From NCBI GenBank assembly GCA_905250115.1, contig CAJNOI010000122.1, forward strand, positions 1 to 64,000: a DNA stretch of 64,000 nucleotides, given 5' to 3'. This stretch comes from Adineta steineri. Taxonomy: Eukaryota; Rotifera; Eurotatoria; Adinetida; Adinetidae. Below, piece by piece: positions 42,645 through 54,952 of the stretch. A program made the position numbers and the translations under genes. The notes beneath the pieces were generated by a model. The model was not told where the DNA came from. It saw only the letters and a list, made by a program, of their open reading frames with translations, and made no database searches. Numbering within the stretch: position 1 is the stretch's first letter; the number at the start of each line of letters is the position of its first letter.

Positions 42645-45532
42645 ATGAGTACTACAACACCGACAACAACAAACTCTCTAGAAACTATTGAATGGGAATG
42701 GGAATGGCAATCGAATCCTAATCCATGGTCAAAAACTGAGCCACCAATATGGAGTCGTTATTCAGATGTTGAAAATCTAATTATCGAACGAGCCTTCTCA
42801 AATAAACAACCGCGAGCTATCTTGGATGCTTATTACATTGATTTTAAAGACAATCTACAAATATCAAACAATGATAATAACAAACAGAGACTTGTAAAAA
42901 GAATAATACGCAATACAGAAGAGAAATATTTAAGAGTAGAACGTTTCATGAATCTTCCAGTTGCATCGGATCGTTCATTTGGTGGTCAATATGGTTGGAT
43001 ATCACCATTTGTTGTGGAAGTTAGAAGATATTTGCGTCTGAAACCTGATGAACTTCCTTCCAAAAAACCTAGTTTGATACCCATGCTTGTTAAAAAAGCT
43101 GCTCAAGGTATTATTAAAGAAGGTAAACATATTGGAGAACAAAAAAAAGCTGAAGAACTGGCTAATATCCTTCGAGAAAAAAAGAATAAAGGAATTGAAG
43201 AAGTATGGGAATGCTGTGCTTACCTTTACTCGTTGGAAAGCTTCTTGTACAAAACTTTGAACGAAATTATGAGATCAGTTGGAACCATAGAAGAATTTAC
43301 TTGGCGAAATAAAGTTCCAACGCTAGGTCCATTTTGTTTATTGCTTTGGGATGATCCATACAATAAAGAAGTGAAAACGAACATTGAACTTTACCGAGGG
43401 ACCAAACTCAAGCCCAAACAGATCGATGTTTATAAAAAAATGGCGGAGAATGGAAAAATATATGGCTCTTTTCAAGGATTTTCATCGTGCAGTCGCAATC
43501 GTAAAAAAGCAGAAGAATTTGGGAATGCGTTGTTCATTATGAAAGTCCTGTTTGCATTTACTGCTGATATTAGTAAATTCTCGAAATATCCTCATGAAGA
43601 AGAAGAACTTGTTACACCAGGTGTATGTTTTCGTGTTCTGTGTGTCGAAGAGGAACCTGAGACAAGCAAACATTTAATCTACTTGGAATTAACACAACGT
43701 TTTTCTGGTAAGTGAAAAAGATATGAGGTGATATTTCTTATAATATGCCAAGAATATCTTCTAAATATTTTGTTTCTCACTGAATATATCGTGCTAAAAT
43801 GACATTAGTAGGTAGAGTTCCGGTTTCGTATATTCAAGTCTGAAAGTTCTACTTAGCACGAGTACTCGTACACCACGACTTCGATACTAGCTTCTCCTTA
43901 CTAATCGAACTTCGAATGCGTTAGAAAAACATCTTTTGCATAAAGTAAAGAAAATATTTCTTCCTTTGTCAATGTTTAAAGTTTCCTTTAAAATTGGAAT
44001 GATACTATTGTAGCGATGTCTTTTTGTATAATCTGCAGTGAATTGTATCAGATTATCTGGCATATAGTAGTCTAGTGATAACATATCTTTTATATATACT
44101 GATATGAATGTTGAAGAAAGTTAAGTCATCGGCTTAATACAGATATCTCTCTAAAAAATTGTTTTCATTTTTATTTCTGACGTTTTATTAAACTCACATA
44201 CGACCGTGTCCTAGACAATCTTTAAAAAGCATTCTTTTATTATATCATCTCATAAGACATAATTTAACAAATTTATATTGTCCACTTGGAATTAGTAAAA
44301 ACTTATTTTAGAAAAGTAGATCACAATTCCAGTGTCAAAAACAGTAACTTAATTGAGCTTCGAAAATTTGGATAATCTGAAAATAATTTACTAACTACTA
44401 CGTCAAGATAAGAGTTATACTACTTCTCGTTTATAGTCAATCTTCAAGAAGTTATATTAAGCTTTATATTTTTTGAGAGTAGATATGGATGCGAGTATGG
44501 ATATTGTATTCTTTTCATATTCATTACTAACCCACTTTGTCACCCACACCCTATCTCTCTATAGTTTGTATACCCTGTACAAGTTAATAGTTTGTGTAGC
44601 TTTTTAATTTACAAATGACTATAATCGAGCAATTTTCTCTTTGTTGATATGGAAAAGTATTAGAAGCTTGAAAGTTTGATAAGTGCTGTGGCTTGGTTAT
44701 GATCATCCGAGCTGTAAAAATCAATTTACTAAAATAAACAAAAGTTTTATCGGAGATTCTATTTTATTTAGCTATAATAAGATCATTTCATATGACTTAC
44801 GTGTAAGATGAACTCAATATTGTCATACTCGAGAGTGAGATTCAGCGATTACTTTGGCTATTCTTCTAGAATGAATAGATTACCTCCAAGGAAGTAGGGG
44901 CCACAAAGTGAGACTGCGGAAATCAGTGGAAAAGGTTCACATTAAAATATTGAGTAGTGAGAGCAATAACTTAAGTCAATTTTCAGGTATAACACTATCG
45001 GTACTGTAAGGGTGTGAGACTAAGTGTGGGTGTACATGAGAATATATAAAAGAAATACACATATTAATCCGCATTCTGGCTCAAACCAACTAAACAAGAA
45101 CATCAAACTTCATTTCGAATCGCATACATTCTAGTTTCCAACATAAAATCTTTCCCATAAATCATATCACACATGAAACTACATTTGAACAAGGTATCTC
45201 CTGCACAAAAAATCATTCTTCTTATATTCTATCAGTTCCAACCACTACCACCGTAACAAACCCTAAAGTCCCTCTCTCATGCCTTTCCACATGAAAAATC
45301 CAAATATGACTCGCCCTAAACAACCATCCCCAAAGTACATACTCACACTCTAATCGTCTTCCCCGATTGATACCTTTCTCTATTTCCAGCACAAGACCAT
45401 CAGCAAATCAGCATCCAAAACACTACCAACAAGAACGAAGATGCCTATGATCGTCGTCATTATTATTATGATAATACTCGTGATGTTCTTCTTAATCGTG
45501 ATCGTTTCGATCGGGATGGTAACATATTGTAA
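42645..45532 (+). CDS. WWE domain plus NAD:arginine ADP-ribosyltransferase protein
   Basis: Exon 1 42645-43707, probable exon 2 45390-45532. Residues about 16-72 look like a WWE domain (WEWEWQSNPNPW, then YYIDFKDNLQ), which in known proteins binds ADP-ribose. The C-terminal ART domain has the R-S-E signature: LYRG (R251), FSSCS (279-283) and the EEEE run at 318-321 (ExE), followed by PGVCFRV. It should transfer ADP-ribose from NAD to arginine side chains. There is no signal peptide, so it is likely intracellular. Without splicing the frame ends FSGK at 43713-43715, but a perfect donor (GTAAGT, 43708) in phase 1 joins the acceptor at 45389, adding about 47 polar residues ending in RDRFDRDGNIL. 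Both ends are possible. Expanded WWE-ART families are typical of bdelloids. Confidence 0.82.
43716..45389. other. Probable ART intron or intergenic
   Basis: AT-rich with two degenerate telomere-like pairs (44472-44560 and about 45008-45078). No other gene seen. Confidence 0.5.
44472..44560. repeat. Degenerate telomere-like inverted repeat
   Basis: GAGAGTAGATATGGATGCGA, long spacer, then CACCCACACCCTATCTCTC. The outer GAGAG/CTCTC pair extends the arms. Confidence 0.5.
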
Positions 45533-46196
45533 GAAGCAATGAGATATGCTTTGGATGGAAAAGGTTTTTCTTTTTTGAAAAGGTTTGAAAGTGGGACAAT
45601 AATTAACTCAGAAAATGTGAAGTTATGTGGGAACATGTAATCGGATTGTTACTATGTGTTGAGAGTGAGAATGTATGTCACAGTAAGAATAGTTCTGTGA
45701 TTACTACGCACGATATGGGGAGTGTCGTATTATGATGAGTGTGTTTAGTTGATGTTAACAGCAACAACAAAATGTACTAAGCATAAAATATTATGGAATA
45801 GAGCAGGAAGAAAAAGAATTACAAATATTATCAATATGTCTTTCACTACCGCAACTTACTGTTTGAGGAAAATTCGAGTTTACGATATTTTTTGGTATAA
45901 AATATGTCGTATAGAATTATTCTTTGACCTGGGTAGCATTTGGAATAGTCTTAAATACATGACATTGCACGCTTCGGAGTCTTTTGTTCACTTTACATTG
46001 ATTTTCTTACAGATATCATTCGGTAGCTTTGTTTGTAACTATCTAGCTAAACAACAGTTCATTATTCGAGAATTAGCACTTTTGTTGTTTTATTCGATTT
46101 ATTCTAGACCACGATAGAGTAAGTCATCCGATTAAATCATTTGACTTCTTTTACCGATCATATCTTAGGATAATTTTATGAACGATCCAATTGATT

Positions 46197-46249
46197 GTGA
46201 GGATGGGTGGGTGTGAGTAACCCTATTTCAGCCACACCCATACCCTCGA
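46197..46249. repeat. Telomere-like inverted repeat (hairpin)
   Basis: GAGGATGGGTGGGTGTGAGT, spacer, CCACACCCATACCCTCGAG. Confidence 0.8.
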
Positions 46250-46658
46250 GATATTAAAACAAGAATCAATGATTTATTACAACTATGTACATTAACTAAA
46301 AACGAGGTTCTTTTAGTCAAGAAAGGGTATGTATACACGTGTCAGTTGAGCGATTATAGGCAAAAACAGTCACGCCTACCTTGAAATGTACGAATGGTGA
46401 ATTACTTCCACTTACTTGTACTAATCGCCGTGTTTTGATTAAATCAGTAGCTAATGGGGAATATGAGGAACTATGTACCATTCAATTACCACTAAAGCAC
46501 ATGACCGAATAATTATCATATCTGTATAGGCTGACAATGAAAAGATCGATAGAAGATATTGTTTTTAATTTTTTACACGGTCGATTAACTGTAAAAAATG
46601 CTATTATAGACATCGATGTAATTATATTATGCGCACTTTTTCTTTTTATTGTATCATT

Positions 46659-46752
46659 CATTGAGGGTGGGTGCGGGTGTTTGTGGGTATTCATTTTATA
46701 TACTAACACCCACACTGCATATCGGAATTCAGCCGGTTATACTCACCCTCAA
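46659..46752. repeat. Telomere-like inverted repeat (hairpin)
   Basis: ATTGAGGGTGGGTGCGGGTG and GTGGGTATT, spacer, AACACCCACACTGC, then ACTCACCCTCAAAT. Outer ends TTGAGGG/CCCTCAA. Confidence 0.8.
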
Positions 46753-48062
46753 ATATTTATAAATACATTTAATTGGCTATGAAGATATTGAAACAGTGAT
46801 GAAAGCAATGATCTTATTAATGTCAAGAATATTTGGATAATTATCAAGCAATATGAAGAGAATGAAGAATCCATAATATACGTAAATTCAGTAACAGATT
46901 AAGAAAAATAATGAGCTAGACGACTATAAAACATTATATAATGCGTTTTAGGAAATTGTACTGGCTTAATTTTCAGTATTGTGGTGATAAAACAGGAATG
47001 GCATATACGATTTATAAATCTATGCTTTAACTATCAATTTGACATGAAATACATATTTCGCGAAAGAAAGATTTTATTTACTGATTGATGTTTGGTAAGT
47101 AATGCTTCGATCTAATTAATGGCATTTTAATACTAAATATGTTTTATGTAAAAATGATTGGCTTTCTATTTTTCTTCAGTCAAAAAAAGGGATAACAAAT
47201 AAGCACGGCCAAGATTTTACTTAGAGAAAAAAATAGAAACAAACAGCCAGGCCACGAAAAATAAGCGTCGAATCTTTTATCTATATGAACTTTAGTAAAG
47301 TAGATGTAAACTTATCGTACAATTCAAAATTATAGAAACAGAAACGATAAAGATAAATATTCGTCAATCGATCAGATCGATCCATTTGCATAAAGAAATT
47401 GTGTATAATGTATGTACGTCTTTTCTAGATTTTTTAATGAAAAAACACCCATTTGTCAACAGTCTTTTTGTTTTATACAAAAGTTATCCTAACGATTATT
47501 GAGATGAGTTAATTATTTTAACACATTGGATAATGTTCAAATCTGGCTTCTAGAATCTCAAGTCAAATATAACGGTCCGTAAACGTCTGAAAGTGGTGCA
47601 TTTCAGGCACTAAATGGACAGAAAACGGTACTAATAGGACTAGCCGTTTCATGCTTTATGAGGCGATCTTTCAGATGGTCTGAATGATCGACCTAAGATG
47701 TTCAAGATAGAAAAGTAAGACATAAAGATTAATTGATTTTTATTGTTTTCATATACCTTTTTATAGGAAGGTGAGATTATTATAATTACTTTTTCCTACA
47801 TGAAATTTTTATTTTGCTGAACGACATATCGATTTTGTATTACTTAAAGAACGAGCAGCTTAAACTGATATAGAATCTATAGTTTTTATTTTATTTAATA
47901 AAAATCTCGAAGTCAGTTGAACCCAACAAACTTGTATTAAGGAAGTCTATATAAGGAAAAGTTGGAACAATGCAATTAATTGGAATAAAGAATATAAAAT
48001 CAATTGGTTATTCCTTACATTTGTGATAGTATTCAAGTAAATGTAAGATTCTATATGGACAT

Positions 48063-48129
48063 CTTGAGGGTGTGGGTGACTGTGTATCTTTTCTTTTTTT
48101 ATATGAACACCCACACTCCCAACCCCAAG
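48063..48129. repeat. Telomere-like inverted repeat (hairpin)
   Basis: CTTGAGGGTGTGGGTGACTG, T-rich spacer, AACACCCACACTCCCAACCC, CAAG. Outer CTTG/CAAG ends retained. Confidence 0.82.
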
Positions 48130-48513
48130 ATTCTTAGTATTAGTTAATTAGGTTTTATTATGTGCGTAGATGTCGTGAGAGTTTAGTAGGAATATTTGGT
48201 TTATTATCTAAAGATAAATTTATATAAACATACTTTTGTATCGAAGATCGAAAGCAAACTGGTTCAGAATTTTCTGATTATTTCACTTAAATGAATATAG
48301 ATGTCATATTTACTGAAGCAATCTGATTGGTATCGTTGACTGTTAGGCGACCATTTTAATTTAAAGTAAACAAAATTTAGTTATAATTATAATTAGTAAA
48401 TAGATATATTGAGCTAATTGAATATATTATTGTAATGAAATAAAAGAATTTAGATTGGAAACTATATTTTTTACTATAAATTTTATGAGTTAATATTCTT
48501 CTATTCATTTCAG

Positions 48514-48847
48514 ATGGTGACTACTATTACATCAGAGAATATTTTGTGGCGAAATTTTGATAATGCAAATACGATCGATTACGATCTGATTAATATTTAT
48601 GATGAAGAAATTACGAAAATCTTTGACACACAAGCAAAATTCATGTTACAAGATATGTGTATTTGTTATTTGATTTACATGAATAAGCTAAGTGATATTA
48701 ATGGTGACGAATCTGTTATTGATCAAGAAGATAATAGTCAATTTCAATCAGACTGTAAGTTTTATTTCCGACTAACATGTTATGATAATTTATTATAATA
48801 CTTTCAATGTAGATCGTGGATTGAGAAAAAAGCACAACTTTAGATAG
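48514..48847 (+). CDS. Small hypothetical protein, two exons
   Basis: Exon 1 48514-48754 ends at GTAAGT; exon 2 48813-48847 follows an AATGTAG acceptor with matching phase and ends in TAG. The predicted 91 residues are acidic (ENILWRNFDNANTIDYDLIN; then INGDESVIDQEDNSQF) and finish with a basic RGLRKKHNFR tail. A TTTCAG directly precedes the ATG, so 48514 may instead be an internal codon of an exon. I do not recognise a domain. Composition and splice sites favour a real but possibly partial gene. Confidence 0.35.
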
Positions 48848-49966
48848 CGTCAAGAGATTTACAAACAAAGTTTATGTCATGCCCAGCAGCATTTACCGAA
48901 TTTGGATAAGTTTAGTTTCAAAGACTTTAGGTTTAAACAAGAATTCTATTAAAGTATTCATAGAACTCATTTTTTAAACAAGTAACTATATTTGTTCTTC
49001 GTGTCGAATTTTTGACTCTATCGCAATTGTAACTAAGTATGAAATGTGTCTTCTTGAAGTGTTGTTTACTATATATTTTTTTTTTATATACTCTGTTTTT
49101 TTTATTGTTCGTTATAGTATTTTATCTATATTATGTGAAATAAATATAATATTTGAAAAAGTACTGAAAACAGCTTATTTTGATTAACAGAACGCCACAG
49201 AGAGAATCCAAATGAACAAGAAATATTAAACAGATGACGACAAAGTTATCCATTTCAGTTAATTGACGTGACCTTACTTTTGAAGTTTAATCTATTACTG
49301 ATATCATAAATGTTTCTAAATTACAATACTTATTAGAATTTTGCTGACATAAATAGAACTAATGTTTCTTTTACCATCACTAATGTAAAAAAGCAGGAGC
49401 ATGTGAAAAGAAGAATCGAAATGATCAGAAATAGATTTTCTAAATAGATACTCTTTGATGCAACATCCAGATATGGCGTACATGATAATATAAAGATAGA
49501 TTATATTATTAAAGCGTTAAGCAACAATAAACATGCAATAAATTTTACAATTTACACAAAATATTAACGCAATTATGAAAACATAGTATGACAAAAATTT
49601 AAAAAAAAATTGAGTGAAGGTGAGCAAAAAATGACAGAGATTTTGTCTACTGTTTTCTTTGTACAGAGTTACTTTATTTCAAAAAATGATAGCCATTTTA
49701 AGAGAAGCGAAGTACTAGATGTTGACTAACATGAAGTTTCTGTTGTAATAATTGTTGATGTTATTCTGAAGGCAGAGAAAATAATAGAAATAATCATACG
49801 AAATAATGCGAATAAACATCATCAAAGCGTACGGCGACAATGCACCGATTTACTCTTAATTATTATAGCGTTCTCAAGCGTGGAGAATGTAAAGTCCACA
49901 TCCATTTTCATTTCCTTCTTCTTCTTTATTTATCGTTTCATATTGATCATTTTTTCCCTTGACGGC
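48848..49966. other. Intergenic, nothing recognised
   Basis: AT-rich, with frequent stops in all frames and no hairpin. It includes the presumed promoter of the GPCR gene. Confidence 0.6.
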
Positions 49967-50953
49967 ATGTCTTCCATTGCTGTTTCTCTCGCATCTGTAC
50001 AACAATATATTACTCGCTATGTACTTTTAATTCCACTGATACTTGGTAACTTTGGTAATCTGGTCCTCATTGCCATCTTTTCTCAACGACATCATCGGCA
50101 CAACTCTTGTTCGCTGTACTTAATTGCTGCCGCGATCTTTAGTCTCGTAGGTGTCAATTGGGGACTCATTAGCAATATTTATGCTGCTTATCGACCACCA
50201 GATCCGTTCGTTATATCTGACTTACTTTGTCGTATCCGAGCTTATATTCTGCAGTCTTCGTCGCTTTTGTATAAAATTATGATTTTATTGGCATGTTTTG
50301 ATCGTTTTGCACTTACTTCGACTCGAATTATCATGCGTAAGTTCACAAAGCCAAAAGCTGCATTGAAAATAATTAGCGGTGCCACTCTTTTCGGTTTACT
50401 AATCTCAATACATCTACCGATTTTTGAAACCGTTAAAAACAATCGGTGTAGTACCTTTGGAACATATGGAATCTTTTTCGGCATTTATATGACCTGTGTT
50501 TTTGGGCTTATTCTGCCGATTCTCACAATATTATTCGCTTTTCTCATTTTGAAGAATCTAAAAGAGGTTCGTGGTCGTGTACATCCTATTGCTGGAAGTA
50601 GCAATGCGTCACAGAATGTTTTATCCAGACGTGATATAAACTTGATTAAGCTTGTCTTAGCTGAAGTTGCCATCGGCATGGTTTTCACTTCAATAGCTCC
50701 AGTAGATTTGCTCTACGCTGCACTGACAAGTAATGTGTCCAACAAGAGCCTAGATCGAATTGCAATTGAATCATTCATTGGTTTTTTCGGACTTATTGTC
50801 CTGTTTTATCTAAATTATTGTGCTACTTTCTACTTGTATGTCGCTGTGTCCAAAACCTTTCGCCAGGAAATCAAACAATTTATTTTGAAGTGTGTCAGAC
50901 GACCAGAGCAAGAACAAGGAACTATTGTTTCAATTGCAATGCCTCAGAGATGA
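49967..50953 (+). CDS. Rhodopsin-like (class A) G protein-coupled receptor
   Basis: Single exon, 328 residues from the ATG at 49967. The frame continues upstream but only with GTG starts, and the region before is a Phe-rich stretch that would add a spurious helix. Seven hydrophobic segments are visible. TM1 contains GNFGNLVLIAIF (the N1.50-type asparagine), TM3 ends CFDRF where class A has DRY, and TM7 is YLNYCATFYLYV, a modified NPxxY, followed by SKTFRQEIKQF as helix 8. A cysteine in the first extracellular loop (LLCRIRAY) and one in the second (NNRCSTF) could form the usual disulfide. The ligand is unknown; bdelloids have many such divergent receptors, loosely FMRFamide-receptor-like. A strong hairpin begins 73 bp after the stop. 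Confidence 0.85.
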   Translation: MSSIAVSLASVQQYITRYVLLIPLILGNFGNLVLIAIFSQRHHRHNSCSLYLIAAAIFSLVGVNWGLISNIYAAYRPPDPFVISDLLCRIRAYILQSSSLLYKIMILLACFDRFALTSTRIIMRKFTKPKAALKIISGATLFGLLISIHLPIFETVKNNRCSTFGTYGIFFGIYMTCVFGLILPILTILFAFLILKNLKEVRGRVHPIAGSSNASQNVLSRRDINLIKLVLAEVAIGMVFTSIAPVDLLYAALTSNVSNKSLDRIAIESFIGFFGLIVLFYLNYCATFYLYVAVSKTFRQEIKQFILKCVRRPEQEQGTIVSIAMPQR

Positions 50954-52306
50954 AAAGTACAACATATTTAGTCGTAAGCATGTTACACTATTGGAGTTGA
51001 CTAAAAGAATGTTGTATTGTTTGATGTTGAGGGTGTGGGTGTGGGAATGAGAGTGAGTGTAGATATAGACGTACATCTCCGCTTTCTTTACAGCCACACC
51101 CACACCCTCAACAAGTGTATGACAAAGGATTTGTCTATTAAAGATTTCTATTAACAAATACTCGTGTATTCGTACGGTCTTGTCTTGAAAAAAATCTTTG
51201 TATATTTATTCTCAATTCATTCAATACATATAGTTTTTATATAATAAAATTCTTAACTTTATTCAAACTATGAAATGAAAGTAAAATTAGAGAGAGAGCA
51301 TACAAATAAAGATAATTGCAGTTCTTTGTTTTTATGTAACAAACCCATGTAATTAACAGTTGATAATATATAATATATGAATTTGGTTTAGTTTTATTTT
51401 AATTACGGTATGATAGGAGAATTAAGAATTTCGATAGATTGTGGTAAATAAAAGAATAAATATTACATCATTCCGATTATATTAATAATAAAAAATAAGA
51501 TTTCATTGTTCATACTTTAAGCTATGAATAATATTTCTGATGGCTATTCTTTGTCTGATTAAAATCAAGTAATGCACAGTTCAGTGATGATTTTTTTTAT
51601 TCACGTTTTGTCCTCGCTCTGGATTTATTAAATGTCCTCGAAATACGATTAATAAAAAAAACAATAAATTTTCATCCAAATGCCTATGCACTTAATTTGT
51701 ATTATTTCTCTAACATGATGCATGCAAGCATTAACAACGTCAATACAACTCAAATAATGTATTTCTCTGCATTTAAATCTTCAATTACATCATTTGGACA
51801 GGCAATTTTATACTTCAAAAAAAAAATATTTATTTTTTCATAGGCACTACCATTTTTTCAGTTTCTCTTTATGAAAGATGATAATCGACAGGCTTCTCTT
51901 CATTTATTTATTTAAAACAATTTCTAGATCAATATATTGTTAATACTATTGATGATTTATGCAGGAGAGCATTAAGATTATTAAAAATACCCGTCCGAAT
52001 ATAATCATTTCAATATATAACTAAGAAAAATTCTTCTTGTTAGTCATTTAAAACATATAAGCTGTGTATTCGTTCTACTTAGTTTTTTTTATATAAATAC
52101 ATTAATAGAAAATATGTTCTTACGAATTTATTATCTTTGTCCTCACAAGTAAATAGAAACGAACGATGCTTGTATTTATTTTAGACAATCGTTTATATAT
52201 AAAAATAAAATTTTTGTTTTTTTCAAATCGTACTACTCCCTTTTCTCCCATTACTCTACTTAATTATAAGTAGAGCAAATGAAAAAAAAACAAGTCTCAG
52301 CTAGAG
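50954..52306. other. Intergenic with hairpin
   Basis: Hairpin at 51026-51112, then about 1.2 kb of very AT-rich sequence in which I see nothing. Confidence 0.65.
51026..51112. repeat. Telomere-like inverted repeat, 3' of the GPCR gene
   Basis: GTTGAGGGTGTGGGTGTGGG and GAGTGAGTGTAG, spacer, then GCCACACCCACACCCTCAAC. The outer 14 bases are perfectly complementary. Starts 73 bp after the stop codon. Confidence 0.92.
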
Positions 52307-52314
52307 TATATAAA
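52307..52314 (+). promoter_or_regulatory. TATA box of the surface-protein gene
   Basis: TATATAAA centred about 45 bp before the ATG at 52355, consistent with a start site near 52338 and a very short leader. Confidence 0.4.
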
Positions 52315-52354
52315 CTATAATTTTTTGTATTCAATTCATTTTGTTACTATATAC

Positions 52355-54799
52355 ATGATGTTGATCAAGCGATCGCTTATCATCTTGTTAGTAAGTTTTA
52401 GTACTATTGTACATGGTTCTCATTTTCGTGGTGGTACAATAACATGGTATATAATCTTCTACTAATATATTTTTTTATTGTTCTATTTTACAGGCGTCCA
52501 TTGAATAATACACCATCCGGTAGTACAGTCGCTGTTCAAGTGCGTGAACGATTTTCATGGAATCGTGCTACTTATTACTGTGATGATACGACCATAGCTG
52601 CACAAGGTATTATCGGAAGTGGTTATCTTGTCCAGGGTGTATCTGGTTCATATGCTCCTTGGACTAATATGAATACAGCAATAGCCTGCACGGATTATAG
52701 TGTTGCACTTACTGTTAGTTCTGGTGAACATTTTGAAACACAAACATTTCCATTAAATATTGCATTTAGTATTGGTTTTGTCTCATCTGCTTGGTTTGCA
52801 AATCTTGCTGTTGGTGGTAACGGTGGATGGAGTGTTATTTGTCACATCAACACTGCTCTAAGACCTGATGGTTACATAAATTCCAGTCCTATTGCTGTCA
52901 CTCTTCCTATTATCTACAAACAAATCACTATTACACAAGTACATGTTATTCAAATGTCTGACTTTGACGGAACCGATACATTGCGATGTCGATGGTCAAC
53001 TTCATCAAGTAATTTGAACAATTATGATGAATGTAGTGGTGTATGTATGGGCATTCCTCTGTACATTAATCTTATTCAGACTAATTGCACACTTGTATTT
53101 TCGCTGGCAGTAGCTGGACAGTATGCTGCAGCAGCATTACAAATTGAAGATTATTATAGTAGTTCATCTACAACACCAATGAGTTCTGTTCCACTACAAT
53201 TTCTTTTCTATGGCTATGCTGCACCTACTGGTAGTTGTACTACTCCACCTGCTATCATTGGTAATCGGCCAAACCGAGGTAAATTATATATTCTTTCCAG
53301 ATGTATAATCGTTTACTCCATTTTAGCTTGTATTGGTACACCAATCGGTTCGAATGTTACTGAATATATTATTATACAAGTTTATTGTCCTGGACATGCT
53401 ATTACTGATTTAGTTAGTAGTGCTCCAACTGGTATGAAAAAGAGTGCTATTATCAATTCAAGTCCTAGTAAGTATATATTATGTGTTTTATTTTATTTCT
53501 TTCATTATTTCGTTACAGATGTTTATGAAATCATTCTCAGTTGGGTTCCCATATCTACTCAATATGGTCCGCAATCTTTCTGTGCTGGAGCTGTTGATAC
53601 TATAGCTCTTCAATCTAATCAATGGTGTATTACATTCTTAGTTGGCTTTGAATCTCCTGATATCATTCGTCCATCAATGGTTCAAGGTTCAGCTTCACCA
53701 ATTGGCACTGTCTTTCAAAATCAAAGCCTTTTCTCGATTCAAAGTAATATTTGTGAATAAGTTTTTATACATTTAATTGTATTTAAATTCTGTTTTTTCA
53801 GCGACAAAATCTGTAAATCGTCCAACACTTAATAATACTTACATTTATTTCACAGATGCGACAGCTAATAATACACTCGTTCAAAAATTTGATTGTGGTT
53901 GGGACCCTAATGTCATATATACAGGTTTTACAACTATCGTTCGTTTTCCAGTTGCACCATGGATTCCTGGACATTTTTATTATGTGACATTTGATAGTGG
54001 TATGTATAAATTTATTACTCTTACACAGTATTTTTAATTAATATGTTGTTTGATTTAAGGTGTTGCTAGTGGAACTGAATTTTGTGGTAAGTTATAGTTT
54101 ATTAATTGTATCGATGAATAAATTAAATGATAAATCATTGCAGGTCCTGAATCTGCTCCGATTTATGATCCAACATATTGGGTATTTAACATTTGGGATC
54201 CAGCTCTATCATCTACAACAACAACAACCACTACTCCACCAACAACTCATACAGTCACATCCTTACATACAACTACTACTTCTATTAATACTGCAGTAAG
54301 TTTATTTCAACTAACATTTATTTTTAATATAAGACTTTTTCATAGTGTACAACATCTGGCATAGTGGCAACTACTACGACTGCTGTTACAACTACAACAA
54401 CTGTCACTACTACAATTGCAACTACAGCTGGTAAGAAAATACGATTACTTTTTTGAAAGTATTATTGTTATTAATTCATTTCCGTTCTATAGCTCCAACA
54501 ACAGCGGCTCCAACTACTGCAAGTGCATCAACTGCAACTGCCGTTCCTGTCATGTATCCTGAAGATTTCGTAAGTTGGAATTACATATGACTAATATTTA
54601 ACATATATATGTATAATAGATAAATGCATGTAAACAACCAATAACAGTTGTGACTGTTGCTATCATGTCTACTATGGCTGTTATACAATCTTTAGTGATG
54701 TATGCTGCTTTTACGAAGTTTTCCAATATGTTTAATCCATTGAAGAAAAAAGCACTGCAAAGACATGCACAACGAATGAGAAATATTAATCGACGTTGA
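52355..54799 (+). CDS. Type I surface protein with SHFRGGTITW N-terminus and Thr-rich stalk, 10 exons
   Basis: Exons: 52355-52446, 52494-53278, 53327-53467, 53519-53743, 53802-53999, 54060-54086, 54144-54295, 54346-54430, 54493-54569 and 54620-54799; all phases agree. A signal peptide (LIILLVSFSTIVHG) is followed by SHFRGGTITWRPLNN. This opening occurs, as I recall, in uncharacterised extracellular proteins of several invertebrates. The ectodomain (about 480 residues) has many Cys and N-glycosylation sites (NCTL, NNTYIY). A mucin-like stretch of Thr, Ala and Pro spans exons 7-9, then one membrane helix (TVVTVAIMSTMAVIQSLVMY) and a short basic tail (KKKALQRHAQRMRNINRR). A cell-surface or adhesion role is inferred from topology only. 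A TATA box precedes it and a hairpin follows the stop by 154 bp. Confidence 0.85.
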
Positions 54800-54952
54800 A
54801 CATTTGACATTTATCTTCATTTATTTTTGTAAATTAAATCTTCTTTTTTCGTTTTCTATTTTATTAAAAGATTGCATTCAATATATTTTCATACTTGAAT
54901 ATCAAGCAAAAATAATAAAAAAAATAGATAGCTGGTACCTGGGATTAAACCA

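Larger units (their letters stand above)
45533..48513. other. Intergenic, about 3 kb
   Basis: Contains hairpins at 46197-46249, 46659-46752 and 48063-48129. A 122-codon frame at 45749-46117 has Cys-, Phe- and Ile-rich composition without domain features, and I do not call it a gene. Confidence 0.6.

Noticed and set aside
43800..43860. TTCAAGTC with GGTAGAG, tRNA-like
   Set aside because: Stem pairing fails and box spacing is wrong.
45749..46117. 122-codon frame on the plus strand
   Set aside because: No domain, no signal or splice context, composition as expected from AT-rich random sequence.
47560..47700. Locally less AT-rich stretch with AAACGG/CCGTTT inverted matches
   Set aside because: Pairing is short and no boundaries or second copy were found.
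49880..49966. 29-codon N-terminal extension of the GPCR
   Set aside because: It depends on a GTG start and adds an extra Phe-rich hydrophobic segment that would break the seven-helix topology.
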